Part shown: one piece after another, positions 26,651 to 34,867 of the stretch
Layout: each line of letters opens with the position of its first letter
How positions within the stretch are numbered: the first letter of the stretch is position 1
Made by a program: the position numbers and the translations under genes
Assembly: GCF_003427025.1 (NCBI RefSeq)
Contig: NZ_QVAI01000018.1
Location: 99,912 to 163,911 of the forward strand
DNA length: 64,000 nucleotides
From: Jiangella endophytica
GTDB taxonomy: Bacteria > Actinomycetota > Actinomycetes > Jiangellales > Jiangellaceae
Direction of reading: 5' to 3'
Notes under the pieces: model-generated
Databases searched by the model: none
Told to the model about the DNA's origin: nothing
What the model saw: the letters and a program-made list of their open reading frames with translations, nothing else

Positions 26651-27286
26651 GTGACGAACGATCGAATGGTGTGGATCGACTGCGAGATGACCGGCCTCGA
26701 CCTGCAGCGCGACGCGCTCATCGAGGTGGCCGTCCTCGTGACCGACGCCGAGCTCAACGTCCTCGGCGACGGCGTCGACGTGGTCATCCGCCCACCCGAC
26801 GACGCGCTGGAACAGATGAACGACGTCGTGCGCCAGATGCACACCACCAGCGGCCTGCTCACCGAGCTGGCCGGCGGCGTCACCATGGACGAGGCGAACG
26901 CCCTGGTCATGCAGTACATCAAGGCGCACGTGCCGGAGCCGTCGAAGGCCCAGCTGGCCGGCAACACCGTCCACATGGACCGCCTGTTCCTGGCCCGCGA
27001 CCTGCCCGAGGTCGAGGGCTGGCTGCACTACCGCAACATCGACGTGTCGTCGATCAAGGAGCTGGTGCGCCGCTGGTATCCGCGCGTCTACTTCGCCAGC
27101 CCGGCGAAGACCGGCAACCACCGCGCCCTCGGCGATATCAAGGACTCCATCGACGAGCTGCGGTACTACCGGCGCACGGTGTTCGTCCCGATGCCCGGCC
27201 CCGACAGCGTCACCTCGCGCGCCGCCGCGGTCTCCGTCATGAACGAGGCGCGGGGCGAGAAGGCCCCCGAGAAGCCCTCGGCGTAG
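26651..27286 (+). CDS. orn: Oligoribonuclease
   Basis: 211-residue DEDDh 3'-5' exonuclease that degrades two- to five-base RNAs, including pGpG from cyclic-di-GMP turnover; essential in many bacteria. The catalytic residues are visible: D10 and E12 in WIDCEMTGLD, Asp in GNTVHMDRLFL, and His and Asp in HRALGDIKDSI. GTG 26651 stands 7 nt after TAGGGT (26638-26643), so the transcript is probably leaderless; GTG 26642 is within the -10 and is rejected. The short C-terminal extension past about 190 is polar. Confidence 0.93.
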   Translation: MTNDRMVWIDCEMTGLDLQRDALIEVAVLVTDAELNVLGDGVDVVIRPPDDALEQMNDVVRQMHTTSGLLTELAGGVTMDEANALVMQYIKAHVPEPSKAQLAGNTVHMDRLFLARDLPEVEGWLHYRNIDVSSIKELVRRWYPRVYFASPAKTGNHRALGDIKDSIDELRYYRRTVFVPMPGPDSVTSRAAAVSVMNEARGEKAPEKPSA

Positions 27287-27315
27287 CCCGTTCTCGACCA
27301 CTCCCTCCGGCACCG

Positions 27316-27321
27316 TATACT
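27316..27321 (+). promoter_or_regulatory. -10 box of tRNA-His
   Basis: TATACT 31 bp before the tRNA start, with a -35-like TCGACC at 27294-27299 (16-bp spacer). It is the best -10 match in the tRNA upstream regions of this window. Confidence 0.6.
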
Positions 27322-27352
27322 TGTTCAGCCGTGCCCCCCAGGGGGACGCATG

Positions 27353-27428
27353 GTGGGTGTAGCTCAGCTGGTAGAGCACCTGGTTGTGGTCCAGGAAGTC
27401 GCGGGTTCAAGTCCCGTCACTCACCCCA
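27353..27428 (+). tRNA. tRNA-His (anticodon GUG)
   Basis: The acceptor GTGGGTG (27353-27359) pairs with CACTCAC (27418-27424) with one G-U pair. The extra G at 27352 fits the obligatory G-1 opposite discriminator C at 27425, and CCA (27426-27428) is encoded. The anticodon loop TTGTGGT gives GUG. Confidence 0.95.
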
Positions 27429-27431
27429 GGT

Positions 27432-27489
27432 GGCCGAGGTTCAGGCCCGGGCCGAGGTAGTGCTCTCGGTCCGGGTCGGAACCTCGGCC
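27432..27489 (+). terminator. Terminator of tRNA-His
   Basis: The outer stem is GGCCGAGGTTC (27432-27442) with GAACCTCGGCC (27479-27489). The inner stem is CCCGGGCCGAG (27446-27456) with CTCGGTCCGGG (27465-27475), with one G-U pair. TTCTTCC follows directly. It is a long, stable intrinsic terminator starting a few bases after the tRNA. Confidence 0.8.
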
Positions 27490-27521
27490 TTCTTCCGTTC
27501 GGCGGCCGCCGCCACCGCGTC

Positions 27522-28151
27522 GTGGCGCTCGACGGCGGCCGGTGGCAGAGCTGGGCGGGCGCGGAGTGGCTCGTCGGCGTCGACGGCGTCGCCGAGCCGG
27601 TGCGGCGGCTCGCCGAGGTCACCACCATCGCGTTCATCTGGCCGGTCGCACTCGCGTTCGCCATCGACATGTACTACCGCTCCCGGTACAGCCGCGGCCC
27701 CGGATGGTCCGTCGCCCATGCGTTCGGGACCTCTCTGCTCGGGCTCGGCGCCGGTGGCGCCATCGCCGTGGTCAGTCATGGCGTCGCGCCGCGGTGGCCC
27801 ATCGCGCTGTGCGTTCTCGGCGCACTCGCGCTGACGGCCCGGCCGGCCGTTGAACGGCGGGCCGGGATCCGCGCACGGCGGCAGAGCTGGAGCCGCATGC
27901 ACGGTACGCCCGCGGCGGCCGTGGTCACCGCGGTGAGCACCGAGAAGGTCGCCAACGTCCGCCGCTGGCGGGTGACGCTCAGGTACGAGGACTCGCGGGG
28001 GCGGACTCGGTGGCACCGCACATCGATACCCATGGGGCCGCGGGTCCTGCCGCGCACGGTCGATCGCCACACGGTCCGCTACGACCCGCAACACCCGGGC
28101 CGCCGGTCGTCGATCGTCGTCGAGCCGAGAACGCCCGCCACCAGGCGGTGA
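27522..28151 (+). CDS. DUF3592-like membrane protein
   Basis: About 209 residues. Two membrane helices (TTIAFIWPVALAFAIDM and HAFGTSLLGLGAGGAIAVVSHG) and a third (WPIALCVLGALALTA) come first. A soluble domain with the pattern VTAVSTEKVANVRRWRVTLRYEDSRGRTRWHRTSIPMGPR...HTVRYDPQHPGRRSS follows, much like the DUF3592 fold in which a periplasmic beta domain ends in DPxxP. The start is uncertain: GTG 27522 is the first good choice after the tRNA-His terminator, and no clear ribosome site is seen. It is similar in plan to the DUF3592 gene at 31.4-31.8 kb. Confidence 0.6.
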   Translation: MALDGGRWQSWAGAEWLVGVDGVAEPVRRLAEVTTIAFIWPVALAFAIDMYYRSRYSRGPGWSVAHAFGTSLLGLGAGGAIAVVSHGVAPRWPIALCVLGALALTARPAVERRAGIRARRQSWSRMHGTPAAAVVTAVSTEKVANVRRWRVTLRYEDSRGRTRWHRTSIPMGPRVLPRTVDRHTVRYDPQHPGRRSSIVVEPRTPATRR

Positions 28152-28245
28152 CCGTGCGCGGTGGAGTGCCGCGGAGGCGTGCCGCAGCGCACGGACCACG
28201 CCGCGGCACGCCACCCCGACCGGCACCTACGTCCCCACGCCCCGC

Positions 28246-29838
28246 TCAGGCGCCGGGCGCGCGGACGCCGAGTTCGGCGAGCACGGCCCAGCCGTTCGAG
28301 GAGGTGATGGTGACGCGGACGGCGTCGACCAAGCCGGCCGAGCGGAACCAGGTGAGGTCGTCACCCCAGCGGACGACGGAGTCGAGCGTGCCGACGTCGC
28401 GCCACTCGCCGCCCGAACGCACCGACACCACCGCCGCCGACGCGTAGCCGGGCTTGAGCGCCACCCCGACCGACGCCAGCCGGCGGGGCTGCGCGAACTC
28501 GAGCGTGTACGACGCCGGCGCGGCCCGCGGCGCCCACGCGGCGTCCCAGTAGCCGACGACGCCGTCGATCGCGCCCAGCACGCCCACGCCCGGCCGGCCC
28601 GCCTGCACGTGCGTCAGGTCGGTCGACACGGTCGCGGCGCCGGACGACACCAGCGAGAGCAGGTCGACCCGCCGCGGGTCGGGCCGGTCCGGACGGATCT
28701 CCGACACGTCGACGAACGTGCCGACGAGCCGGCTCGTGGCGGAGTCGAAGCCGATGACGAGCACCCGGCCGGGTCGCACCTCGACGACGGCGGGGTTGGC
28801 CTGGTCGCCGGTCCCGGAGTCCCATACCAGCTCGGTCGCCGCGCCGTTCCACGGCGCCTTGGGCGAACGGATCACCGCGCCCACCGTCCCCCGCCGGTCG
28901 GTGAAGTGCCCGGACAGGTCGCCGTACGCGAGGAACACCGAACCGTCCCGCAGCACCTCGGTGTGCGCCGACGACGTCACCAGGTCGATCTCCGCGGGCG
29001 CCGACCACGTCAGGCCGCCGTCGCGTGACCAGGACTCCTGCGAGTGCACCGCGCCCATCGTCGACGCGGCCGTGCCGATGCGCAGCAGCGCGTGCACGAC
29101 GCCGCCGGGCAGCACCGTCAGCACCGGCTCCTGGTAGTGCGTGCCGGTCGCGGACGCGATCACCGACTCCGTCGCCGCCGACCAGGTCTCGCCGCCGTCG
29201 GTGCTGCGGACGACGGTCGCCTTCTGCCACTTGTCGTCGGGGACCGTGCCGTAGAGCGGGACGATGAGGTCGCCGCCGGGCAGTTCCTTGATCTGGCCGT
29301 GGCTGGCGTTCCAGCCCAGCTCGTAGGTGTCGACGATGTCGGACTCGCCGCTGAGCATCGACTGCACCGCGACCGGCGCCGACCATGTCTCGCCGCCGTC
29401 GTCGCTGTGCGCCACGAACGTGCCCATCGGCTCCGGCGGCGTGACGGAGTAGTCGTTCTGGAACCAGCTGAGCAGCAGCCGGCCGGAGGAGAGCTGGGTG
29501 ATCATCGGGTCGCGGTCGTCGAACGGGCTGTCGTGGACGACCTCGGGCGCCGACCAGGTACTGCCGCCGTCGTCGCTGGTCAGCATCAGCAGACGGCCGT
29601 CCTGTCCGGTGTGCCCGGCGCCTTCGCGGGCGACCGCGACCACGGACCCGTCGGCCAGCCGCTCGGCGTTCGGGAAGTGCAGCTTCTTGCCCTGTGCGGC
29701 CTGCGCGATCACGACGTCGGGAGTGCCGGGCGACCAGCTCGGGCCGCCGGACGCGACGTCGCCGTCCACGGCGCTCGCCGGGGTGCTCAGGAGGCCGAGC
29801 GCAACGACGCCGGCCAACACGATCGGAACGGTTCTCAT
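28246..29838 (-). CDS. Secreted sialidase-like BNR-repeat glycoside hydrolase
   Basis: 530-residue exported enzyme. The signal peptide is VPIVLAGVVALGLLSTPASA (4-23). A six-bladed sialidase propeller with at least four Asp boxes follows (SDDGGSTW, SDDGGETW, STDGGETW, SRDGGLTW). A C-terminal discoidin-like beta domain (SYTLEFAQPRRLASVGVALKPGYASAAVVSVRSGGEWRDV) probably binds glycans. The family cleaves terminal sialic acids, but BNR propellers also act on other sugars and I cannot confirm the arginine triad. ATG 29838 has GGAGG 5 nt upstream. It stands alone on the minus strand. Confidence 0.82.
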   Translation of the reverse strand: MRTVPIVLAGVVALGLLSTPASAVDGDVASGGPSWSPGTPDVVIAQAAQGKKLHFPNAERLADGSVVAVAREGAGHTGQDGRLLMLTSDDGGSTWSAPEVVHDSPFDDRDPMITQLSSGRLLLSWFQNDYSVTPPEPMGTFVAHSDDGGETWSAPVAVQSMLSGESDIVDTYELGWNASHGQIKELPGGDLIVPLYGTVPDDKWQKATVVRSTDGGETWSAATESVIASATGTHYQEPVLTVLPGGVVHALLRIGTAASTMGAVHSQESWSRDGGLTWSAPAEIDLVTSSAHTEVLRDGSVFLAYGDLSGHFTDRRGTVGAVIRSPKAPWNGAATELVWDSGTGDQANPAVVEVRPGRVLVIGFDSATSRLVGTFVDVSEIRPDRPDPRRVDLLSLVSSGAATVSTDLTHVQAGRPGVGVLGAIDGVVGYWDAAWAPRAAPASYTLEFAQPRRLASVGVALKPGYASAAVVSVRSGGEWRDVGTLDSVVRWGDDLTWFRSAGLVDAVRVTITSSNGWAVLAELGVRAPGA

Positions 29839-30010
29839 GGTTCCTCCAGGCCGGATCGCGGGCGCGAGTGCCGGCGGTCGAGGGCGGGGGTGCCGATCAT
29901 GCAATACGGCACACCGTTCCATGTCAACGGAACGGACCGCTCCCCGATACGCGACGACGCCGCGCCCGGACCAGCCGGGCGCGGCGTCGGAGGAACCGTC
30001 GAGGGTGGCC

Positions 30011-30568
30011 TCAGGCCTGCTTGATCGCCGAAATCTCGAACTCCAGCGTGACCTTCTCGCTGACGAGGACGCCGCCGGCCTCGAGCGGGGCGTTCCACGT
30101 GACGTTCCAGTCCTTGCGGTTGATCGCCAGGGAGCCGTCGAACCCGACGCGCTGGTTGCCGAACGGGTCGGTCGCCGCACCGGTGAACTCGAGGTCGAAG
30201 GTGACGGACTTGGTGACGTCCTTGATGGTGAGGTCGCCCGTGACCCGGAAGGTCGTCTCGTCGGACTGGCTGATCGCCGTCGACGCGAAGGTGATCTCCG
30301 GGTAGGTGTCGATCTCGAAGAAGTCGTTGTTGCGCAGGTGGCCGTCGCGCTGCTCGTTGCGGGTGTCGACGCTGGCCGTCTTGATGACGATGTTCACCGA
30401 GGACTGGCTCGGGTCGGCGCCGTCGATGTGGGCCGTGCCGTCGAACTCGTTGAAGGCGCCGCGCACCTTGGTCACCATGGCGTGCCGGGCGACGAAACCG
30501 AGCCGCGTGTGGGCCACGTCCAGCGCGTAGTCGCCCGTGAGCTGGGTCAGATCGGTCGTCGTGGTCAT
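30011..30568 (-). CDS. YceI-family lipid-binding protein
   Basis: 185-residue YceI-like lipocalin fold that binds polyisoprenoid-type lipids. Typical stretches are YALDVAHTRLGFVARHAMVTKVRGAFNEFDG, SVNIVIKTASVDTRNEQRDGHLRNNDFFEIDTYPEITFAST and DLTIKDVTKSVTFDLEFTG. There is no signal peptide, as usual for actinomycete members, so it is probably cytoplasmic. ATG 30568 has AAGGAGC upstream. The promoter reads TTGACA (30649-30644) to TAATCT (30627-30622) on the minus strand, overlapped by palindromes shared with the divergent MarR gene. Confidence 0.9.
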   Translation of the reverse strand: MTTTTDLTQLTGDYALDVAHTRLGFVARHAMVTKVRGAFNEFDGTAHIDGADPSQSSVNIVIKTASVDTRNEQRDGHLRNNDFFEIDTYPEITFASTAISQSDETTFRVTGDLTIKDVTKSVTFDLEFTGAATDPFGNQRVGFDGSLAINRKDWNVTWNAPLEAGGVLVSEKVTLEFEISAIKQA

Positions 30569-30610
30569 GTTCTGCTCCTTGCCGGGGGGTCTGTGGTCAA
30601 CTCACTTTGT

Positions 30611-30663
30611 TGACGCGTCACAGATTATCGAACTTGGATGACGTGTCAACTATTCCGTACACT
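30611..30663. promoter_or_regulatory. Shared divergent promoter with two MarR-type operators
   Basis: TGACGCGTCA (30611-30620, perfect palindrome) and TGACGTGTCA (30639-30648) are 28 bp apart, centre to centre. The second overlaps the yceI -35 (TTGACA, minus strand) and lies in the spacer of the MarR-gene promoter (TTGGAT 30634-30639, TACACT 30658-30663). The first sits near the yceI transcription start. One regulator could shut both genes. Confidence 0.65.
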
Positions 30664-30670
30664 TCCAGGT

Positions 30671-31147
30671 ATGGCAGAGACACGGTGGCTCGACGACGAC
30701 GAGCAGCAGGCTTGGCGAGGCTACCTGCACATGAACACCGTCGTCGGCGCCGCCCTCGCCCGCCAGATGCAGACCGAGTCGATGCTGTCGATGCAGGACT
30801 TCGAGGTCCTCGTACACCTGACCGACGTCGAGAACGCCCGGTTGCGGGTGTCCGAGTTGGCCAGGGCGATGCGCTGGGAGAAGAGCCGTCTGTCGCACCA
30901 CCTCAGCCGCATGGAGAAGCGCGGCCTGATCGGCCGCGAGGAGTGTTCGTCCGACGGCCGCGGCGCGTTCATCGTGCTGACACCCGAGGGCCGGGCCGCC
31001 ATCGAGGCCGCCGCGCCGTCGCACGTCGACGCCGTCCGCCGATACTTCTTCGACGTCCTCACCAGCGACGACGTCAAGGCGCTCCGTTCGATCTCGGAGC
31101 GTGTCACCGCCCGCGTCGAGGCAACCGACACCTGTCCCTCCGAATAG
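30671..31147 (+). CDS. MarR-family transcriptional regulator
   Basis: 158-residue winged-helix regulator. The N-terminal helix is WLDDDEQQAWRGYLHMNTVVGAALARQMQTESMLSMQDFEVLVHL. The DNA-binding part is RLRVSELARAMRWEKSRLSHHLSRMEKRGLIGREECSSDGRGAFIVLTPEGRAA, with the wing DGRG, and a C-terminal dimer helix follows. Start ATG 30671 is 7 nt after TACACT, so probably leaderless. It is divergent from yceI with two palindromes between them, as expected of an autorepressor that controls its neighbour. The ligand is unknown. Confidence 0.88.
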   Translation: MAETRWLDDDEQQAWRGYLHMNTVVGAALARQMQTESMLSMQDFEVLVHLTDVENARLRVSELARAMRWEKSRLSHHLSRMEKRGLIGREECSSDGRGAFIVLTPEGRAAIEAAAPSHVDAVRRYFFDVLTSDDVKALRSISERVTARVEATDTCPSE

Positions 31148-31200
31148 TCGGCGCGGCCCAGGGGTACGGGCCGAGCACGACACACGAGGAGGGGACACCG

Positions 31201-31374
31201 ATGGGTGCGGACGACAAGATGAGGAACGCCGCCGAGAAGGCCACCGGCAAGGCCAAGGAGGCGCTCGGCAAGGTGACCGACGACGAGCGGACCGAGGCCG
31301 AGGGCAAGGCCGACCAGTCCAGGTCCGATCTGAAGCAGGCCGGCGAGAAGGTCAAGGACGCCTTCAAGCGCTGA
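31201..31374 (+). CDS. CsbD-family stress protein
   Basis: 57-residue, highly charged helical protein: MGADDKMRNAAEKATGKAKE, then GKVTDDERTEAEGKADQSRSDLKQAGEKVKDAFKR. CsbD-like proteins accumulate under general stress; their molecular function is unknown. A strong GGAGGGG stands before ATG 31201. It lies 53 bp after the MarR gene on the same strand and may share its transcript. Confidence 0.9.
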   Translation: MGADDKMRNAAEKATGKAKEALGKVTDDERTEAEGKADQSRSDLKQAGEKVKDAFKR

Positions 31375-31399
31375 CGCCCTGCATTCCCGACCCGCCTCG

Positions 31400-31424
31400 A
31401 CACGCCCAGCGGGAGCGGGCGTGT
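31400..31424. terminator. Hairpin between convergent genes
   Basis: ACACGCCC (31400-31407) with GGGCGTGT (31417-31424), 9-nt loop, between the csbD stop (31374) and the convergent stop at 31431. Confidence 0.55.
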
Positions 31425-31430
31425 GTCCGC

Positions 31431-31808
31431 TCAGATCAGCAGCGTGAGCGCGATGCCCGCGGCCGTCGCGCCGAGGATCGCGAACGTCTCGGCGAACGAG
31501 CCTCGACCCGCCCGCACGACCCGGCCCGATCCGTCCGGCGGGTACAGGATCGGGACCGTGTCACCGACGGTGAGCCGTCCGGGCAGGGTCGACGTTCGTT
31601 CCGCGCCGTCCTCGTCCCGGAACGACACCGTCGACACCCAGCGGCTGCTGCGCTCCCCCTGCCCGCCCGTGCGATGGTGCAGCGTCGACTCCCGGACGAC
31701 GGCGTCGGCCGGCCGCCCGTGGCGGCGGAGCCGCTGCGTGCGCGCCGCTGACCAGGCCGCCCCGGTCAGCCCGGCCAGGCCGATGACGATGCGCAGGACG
31801 TTGTCCAC
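31431..31808 (-). CDS. DUF3592 domain membrane protein
   Basis: 125 residues: membrane helix (VLRIVIGLAGLTGAAWSAAR), extracytoplasmic beta domain (RPADAVVRESTLHHRTGG...RWVSTVSFRDEDGAERTSTLPGRLTVGDTVPILYPPDGSGRVV), second helix (FAETFAILGATAAGIALTLLI). This is the compact DUF3592 layout; function unknown. GTG 31808 lies 3 bp after the DUF3467 gene, so the two form an operon. It shares plan with the longer protein at 27.5-28.2 kb. Confidence 0.7.
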   Translation of the reverse strand: MDNVLRIVIGLAGLTGAAWSAARTQRLRRHGRPADAVVRESTLHHRTGGQGERSSRWVSTVSFRDEDGAERTSTLPGRLTVGDTVPILYPPDGSGRVVRAGRGSFAETFAILGATAAGIALTLLI

Positions 31809-31811
31809 GCG

Positions 31812-32126
31812 CTAGGAGTCTTCCGGTGCCCGGCGCTTGACGCCGTGGCTGCGCTCCCACATGGACAGCTGCTTCTCCAGGCCCTTCATGATCTCGAAGA
31901 CCTGGCTCGGTGGCACCCGCACGCGAGTGACCACCCGGGTCGGCACCTTCAGCACCCGGGTCCCGTCCTCGCCGACGGACGGTTTCGGCGGACGCTTCAG
32001 GACGGCGAAGTCGAGGACGAAGGAGTCGGCGGTGTGCCAGATGGAGGCGAAGTCGGCATAGGTGCCGGGCTCCACCTCGGCCGGGATGTCGATGTCGTAC
32101 TCACGGCGTTCGGGCGGGTTGGCCAT
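31812..32126 (-). CDS. DUF3467 family protein
   Basis: 104 residues: REYDIDIPAEVEPGTYADFASIWHTADSFVLDFAVLKRPPKPS, then TRVVTRVRVPPSQVFEIMKGLEKQLSMWERSHG. This matches the small DUF3467 family, predicted to bind nucleic acid or act in regulation but without an assigned function. ATG 32126 is clear. Cotranscribed with the DUF3592 gene. Confidence 0.82.
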   Translation of the reverse strand: MANPPERREYDIDIPAEVEPGTYADFASIWHTADSFVLDFAVLKRPPKPSVGEDGTRVLKVPTRVVTRVRVPPSQVFEIMKGLEKQLSMWERSHGVKRRAPEDS

Positions 32127-32159
32127 ACGTTCTACCCTGCCACAGCGCGCGCCCGCCGA

Positions 32160-32768
32160 TCAGGCGTCCCGGTCGGCCGTCGGGCGCGCGCCGTTGCGCG
32201 CATAGAGAACGAGCCCGGCGGCGAACCAGGCGGCCGCCGCCCACCAGGCGCCCGGCGCCGACGCGGGCTGCACCGGCCACGTCCACCAGGCCGTCCCGGC
32301 GATCACCGGCTTCGGTGCGGCGAGGTACGCCGCGCCGGTGTACGCGATCACCGGCGCCCAGGCCCGCGCGGCCCCGGCGAGCGCCGTCGCCACCGTCACC
32401 ATGCCCATGGCCGCGACGGTGTTGCGGGCCAGCTCGTACGCGCCGTAGCGGGCCGGCTCCCAGAGCCCGGTCAGCGCCAGCGCCGCCGCGGACACCGTCG
32501 TCCCGACGAGGACGTGCGCCAGCCGGATCGCCCGCCACGGCCGCGCCGTCGACCGCTCCAGCTCCTCGTCGGCGCCGGCCAGCGTGACCGACACCAGCAC
32601 GGCGGCCAGCACCGGCGCCAGCGCCGCGACCGGCGGCCGCGCCTCCGCGCCGTCGAGGTACGGCCGGCTGGACAGCCACTCGGCCGCCGCCCACGCGAGG
32701 GCGGCGACCACGACGAGCCCGGCGGCGACGCCCGGCACGTACCGCGCCCGCAGGTGCGGCCGGATCAC
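32160..32768 (-). CDS. Membrane subunit of ABC exporter
   Basis: 202 residues with five or six membrane helices (YVPGVAAGLVVVAALAWAAAEWL, VAALAPVLAAVLVSVTLAG, LAHVLVGTTVSAAALALTG, NTVAAMGMVTVATALAGAARAW, WAAAAWFAAGLVLYARNG). It resembles the small permease subunits that pair with an ABC ATPase in actinomycete exporters. GTG 32768 overlaps the stop of the upstream 447-residue membrane protein (GTGA). It is the last gene of the sigma-factor/ABC operon. Confidence 0.7.
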   Translation of the reverse strand: MIRPHLRARYVPGVAAGLVVVAALAWAAAEWLSSRPYLDGAEARPPVAALAPVLAAVLVSVTLAGADEELERSTARPWRAIRLAHVLVGTTVSAAALALTGLWEPARYGAYELARNTVAAMGMVTVATALAGAARAWAPVIAYTGAAYLAAPKPVIAGTAWWTWPVQPASAPGAWWAAAAWFAAGLVLYARNGARPTADRDA

Positions 32769-34108
32769 CGCAGTTCGTCCAGCAGGGCGTCCAGCGCCGC
32801 CGGGTCACAGGCCTCGCCGGCGACGAGGTAGCGCTCCATCCAGTCGTACCGGGCCGCGTCCGGCAGCGCCCGCAGGCGCTCGGCCAGCGCCGCGACGGCG
32901 GGATCGGCGCCCACCCCGCCGAACCAGAAGATGCTGCCGTCGTCGTCCATGACGTTCGCGACCTCGCCGACCAGGTCGGTACCGTTCCAGCGCACGGCGA
33001 CGTCGGCGGCGGTCCAGACGGCGTCCGCCTCGCGCGGGTCCTCGCCGTCGTAGCACCACCGGTTGGGCAGCACGCCGTAGCGCAGGTCGGTCTCGAGGTC
33101 CGCCTCGTACTCGCCGGTCGGCGCGAGCGTGCCGCGCCAGGTGAGGTAGGGCCGCACCGAGACGACGGCGGCATCGTCGCCGAGCGCGGGCCGGTAGGCC
33201 GTCACCGCGCCGACGGTGTCCGGGATGCCCTCGATGCCGGCGTAGACGGTGAGCGTCCGGCCCGCGTAGGCCTGGAAGTCGTCGAGCACGAACGCGACCT
33301 CCCGGCCCGCGCACACCCGCGGCTCGGTGCCGGCGCAGACCGGCTCGCGCGCCGCCGCGTCGTCCCGCCAGCGGTCGGCCGGGCCGGACACGAGCACGGC
33401 TCCGGCGACGACGGCGACCGCGGCGGGCACGAGCGCCGGCCACCGCCGCCGGCTGGCCACGACCGCCAGCGCCGTCGCGCCGATCGCGGCGAACCAGGCC
33501 GCCTGCGCGACGTGGTCGCCGAGGGGCAGCACGGACGCCTCGGCGGCGTCGTCCAGCGCCGGGCTGAGCCAGACCCGGCTGTCCCTGGCGTAGGTGACCG
33601 CGCCCATGACGACGTAGCCGGCCAGCCCGAGGACCGGCGCCGTCAGCCGCCACGGCAGCACCGTCCCGATCGCCAACCCGGCGGCGACGGCCGCGCCGAG
33701 GGCGATCACCCCGACGACGACCAGCCACCACCAGCCGCCGCCGGAGTACGTCGCGACCAGCGCCACCGGGACCGCCACGACGCCGCCCGCCAGCAGGAAG
33801 CCGCCGACGACCCCGGTCGCGACCGGGGCCCAGGCCGCGGTGAGGCGGCGCCACGGCGGCAGCGAGGTGGTCGCGAGCAGTTCACCGAGGCGCCGCCGCC
33901 GCTCGCGTCCGCCCTGCCACGCGCCCGCGGCCAGCGCCAGCGGGACCAGCACGATCATCAGGATCCGCAGGTAGCCGGCCAGCGCGGACCAGCGACCGGC
34001 CCACATCTCGGTCTCGGTGACCAACACCGCGAAAGTGACGCCGAGGACGATCAGCGCCGCCAGCGGGGCGATGCCACGGCGGACGTCGATGCGTACGACT
34101 CGGCCCAT
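32765..34108 (-). CDS. ABC-2-like permease with extracytoplasmic C-terminal domain
   Basis: 447 residues. About six membrane helices fill the first 250 residues (APLAALIVLGVTFAVLV, LRILMIVLVPLALAAGAW, VGGFLLAGGVVAVPVALVA, WWWLVVVGVIALGAAVAAGLAIG). A large domain predicted outside the membrane follows, with two cysteines at its base (EPVCAGTEPRVCAGREVAFVLDDFQAY), ending VAGEACDPAALDALLDELR. The reading frame of the ATPase ends in TGATG with this start. The domain is unusual for a permease and may sense or bind the exported substrate. I do not recognise it. Confidence 0.7.
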   Translation of the reverse strand: MGRVVRIDVRRGIAPLAALIVLGVTFAVLVTETEMWAGRWSALAGYLRILMIVLVPLALAAGAWQGGRERRRRLGELLATTSLPPWRRLTAAWAPVATGVVGGFLLAGGVVAVPVALVATYSGGGWWWLVVVGVIALGAAVAAGLAIGTVLPWRLTAPVLGLAGYVVMGAVTYARDSRVWLSPALDDAAEASVLPLGDHVAQAAWFAAIGATALAVVASRRRWPALVPAAVAVVAGAVLVSGPADRWRDDAAAREPVCAGTEPRVCAGREVAFVLDDFQAYAGRTLTVYAGIEGIPDTVGAVTAYRPALGDDAAVVSVRPYLTWRGTLAPTGEYEADLETDLRYGVLPNRWCYDGEDPREADAVWTAADVAVRWNGTDLVGEVANVMDDDGSIFWFGGVGADPAVAALAERLRALPDAARYDWMERYLVAGEACDPAALDALLDELR

Positions 34109-34866
34109 CAGGCGCTCCGCGCCGCGCGGAGGACGGCGGTGTAGCCGCGCTCGATCGGGCTGTCGCCGTCGCCGCCGGCCCCGCGCGCGGCCAGCTCGGC
34201 CGGCGTCCCCCTGAACACTGCGCGGCCCTCGTGCAGCAGCGTCACGTCGGCGCAGGCCGCCGCGACGTCCTCGACCAGGTGGGTGCTGACCAGCACGCAC
34301 GCGTCGACGCCGAGAACGCGGAGGAGCTCGCGGAAGTCGACCCGCTGCTCGGGGTCGAGCCCGGCGGTCGGCTCGTCGAGGAGCAGCACGTCGGGATCGT
34401 TGACGATCGCCTGCGCGATGCCGGCCCGCCGCAGCATGCCGCCGGACAGCCGCTTGAGCCGCTCGTCGGCGCGGTCCAGCAGGCCGGCCCGTTCGATGGC
34501 GCGGTCGACCGCCGCCGGGATCCGGTCCCGCGGCACCTCCTTGAGCCAGGCGAAGTACTCGACGAACTCGCGGACGGTGAAGCGCGGGTAGTAGCCGAAC
34601 TGCTGCGGCAGGTAGCCGAGCCGGCGGCGGACCTGGCGCAGCCGCGCGTCGCCGGTGACGTCGCCGTCGAGGACCGTGACGCCGCCCGACGCCGGCCGCA
34701 CCACCGTCGCGAGCACTCGCATCAGCGTCGTCTTCCCCGCGCCGTTCGGGCCGAGCAGCCCGTGCACGCCGGCGCCGAGCCGCAGGTCCAGCCCGTTTAG
34801 CGCGGTGCGCCGGCGATACCGGACGACGAGGTCGCGCACGTCGACGTGGGTGGACGTGATGGTCAT
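34108..34866 (-). CDS. ABC transporter ATP-binding protein
   Basis: 252-residue ATPase of the exporter type. Walker A is GLLGPNGAGKTTLM, Q-loop LGYLPQQFGYYPRFTV, signature LSGGMLRRAGIAQA, Walker B VLLLDEPTAGLD and switch His VLVSTHLVEDV. The C-terminal part holds a short tail, RGAGGDGDSPIERGYTAVL. ATG 34866 begins 1 bp after the stop of the anti-sigma-like gene, and its stop overlaps the permease start by one base. It belongs to a five-gene operon headed by an ECF sigma factor. Confidence 0.9.
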   Translation of the reverse strand: MTITSTHVDVRDLVVRYRRRTALNGLDLRLGAGVHGLLGPNGAGKTTLMRVLATVVRPASGGVTVLDGDVTGDARLRQVRRRLGYLPQQFGYYPRFTVREFVEYFAWLKEVPRDRIPAAVDRAIERAGLLDRADERLKRLSGGMLRRAGIAQAIVNDPDVLLLDEPTAGLDPEQRVDFRELLRVLGVDACVLVSTHLVEDVAAACADVTLLHEGRAVFRGTPAELAARGAGGDGDSPIERGYTAVLRAARSA

Positions 34867-34867
34867 G

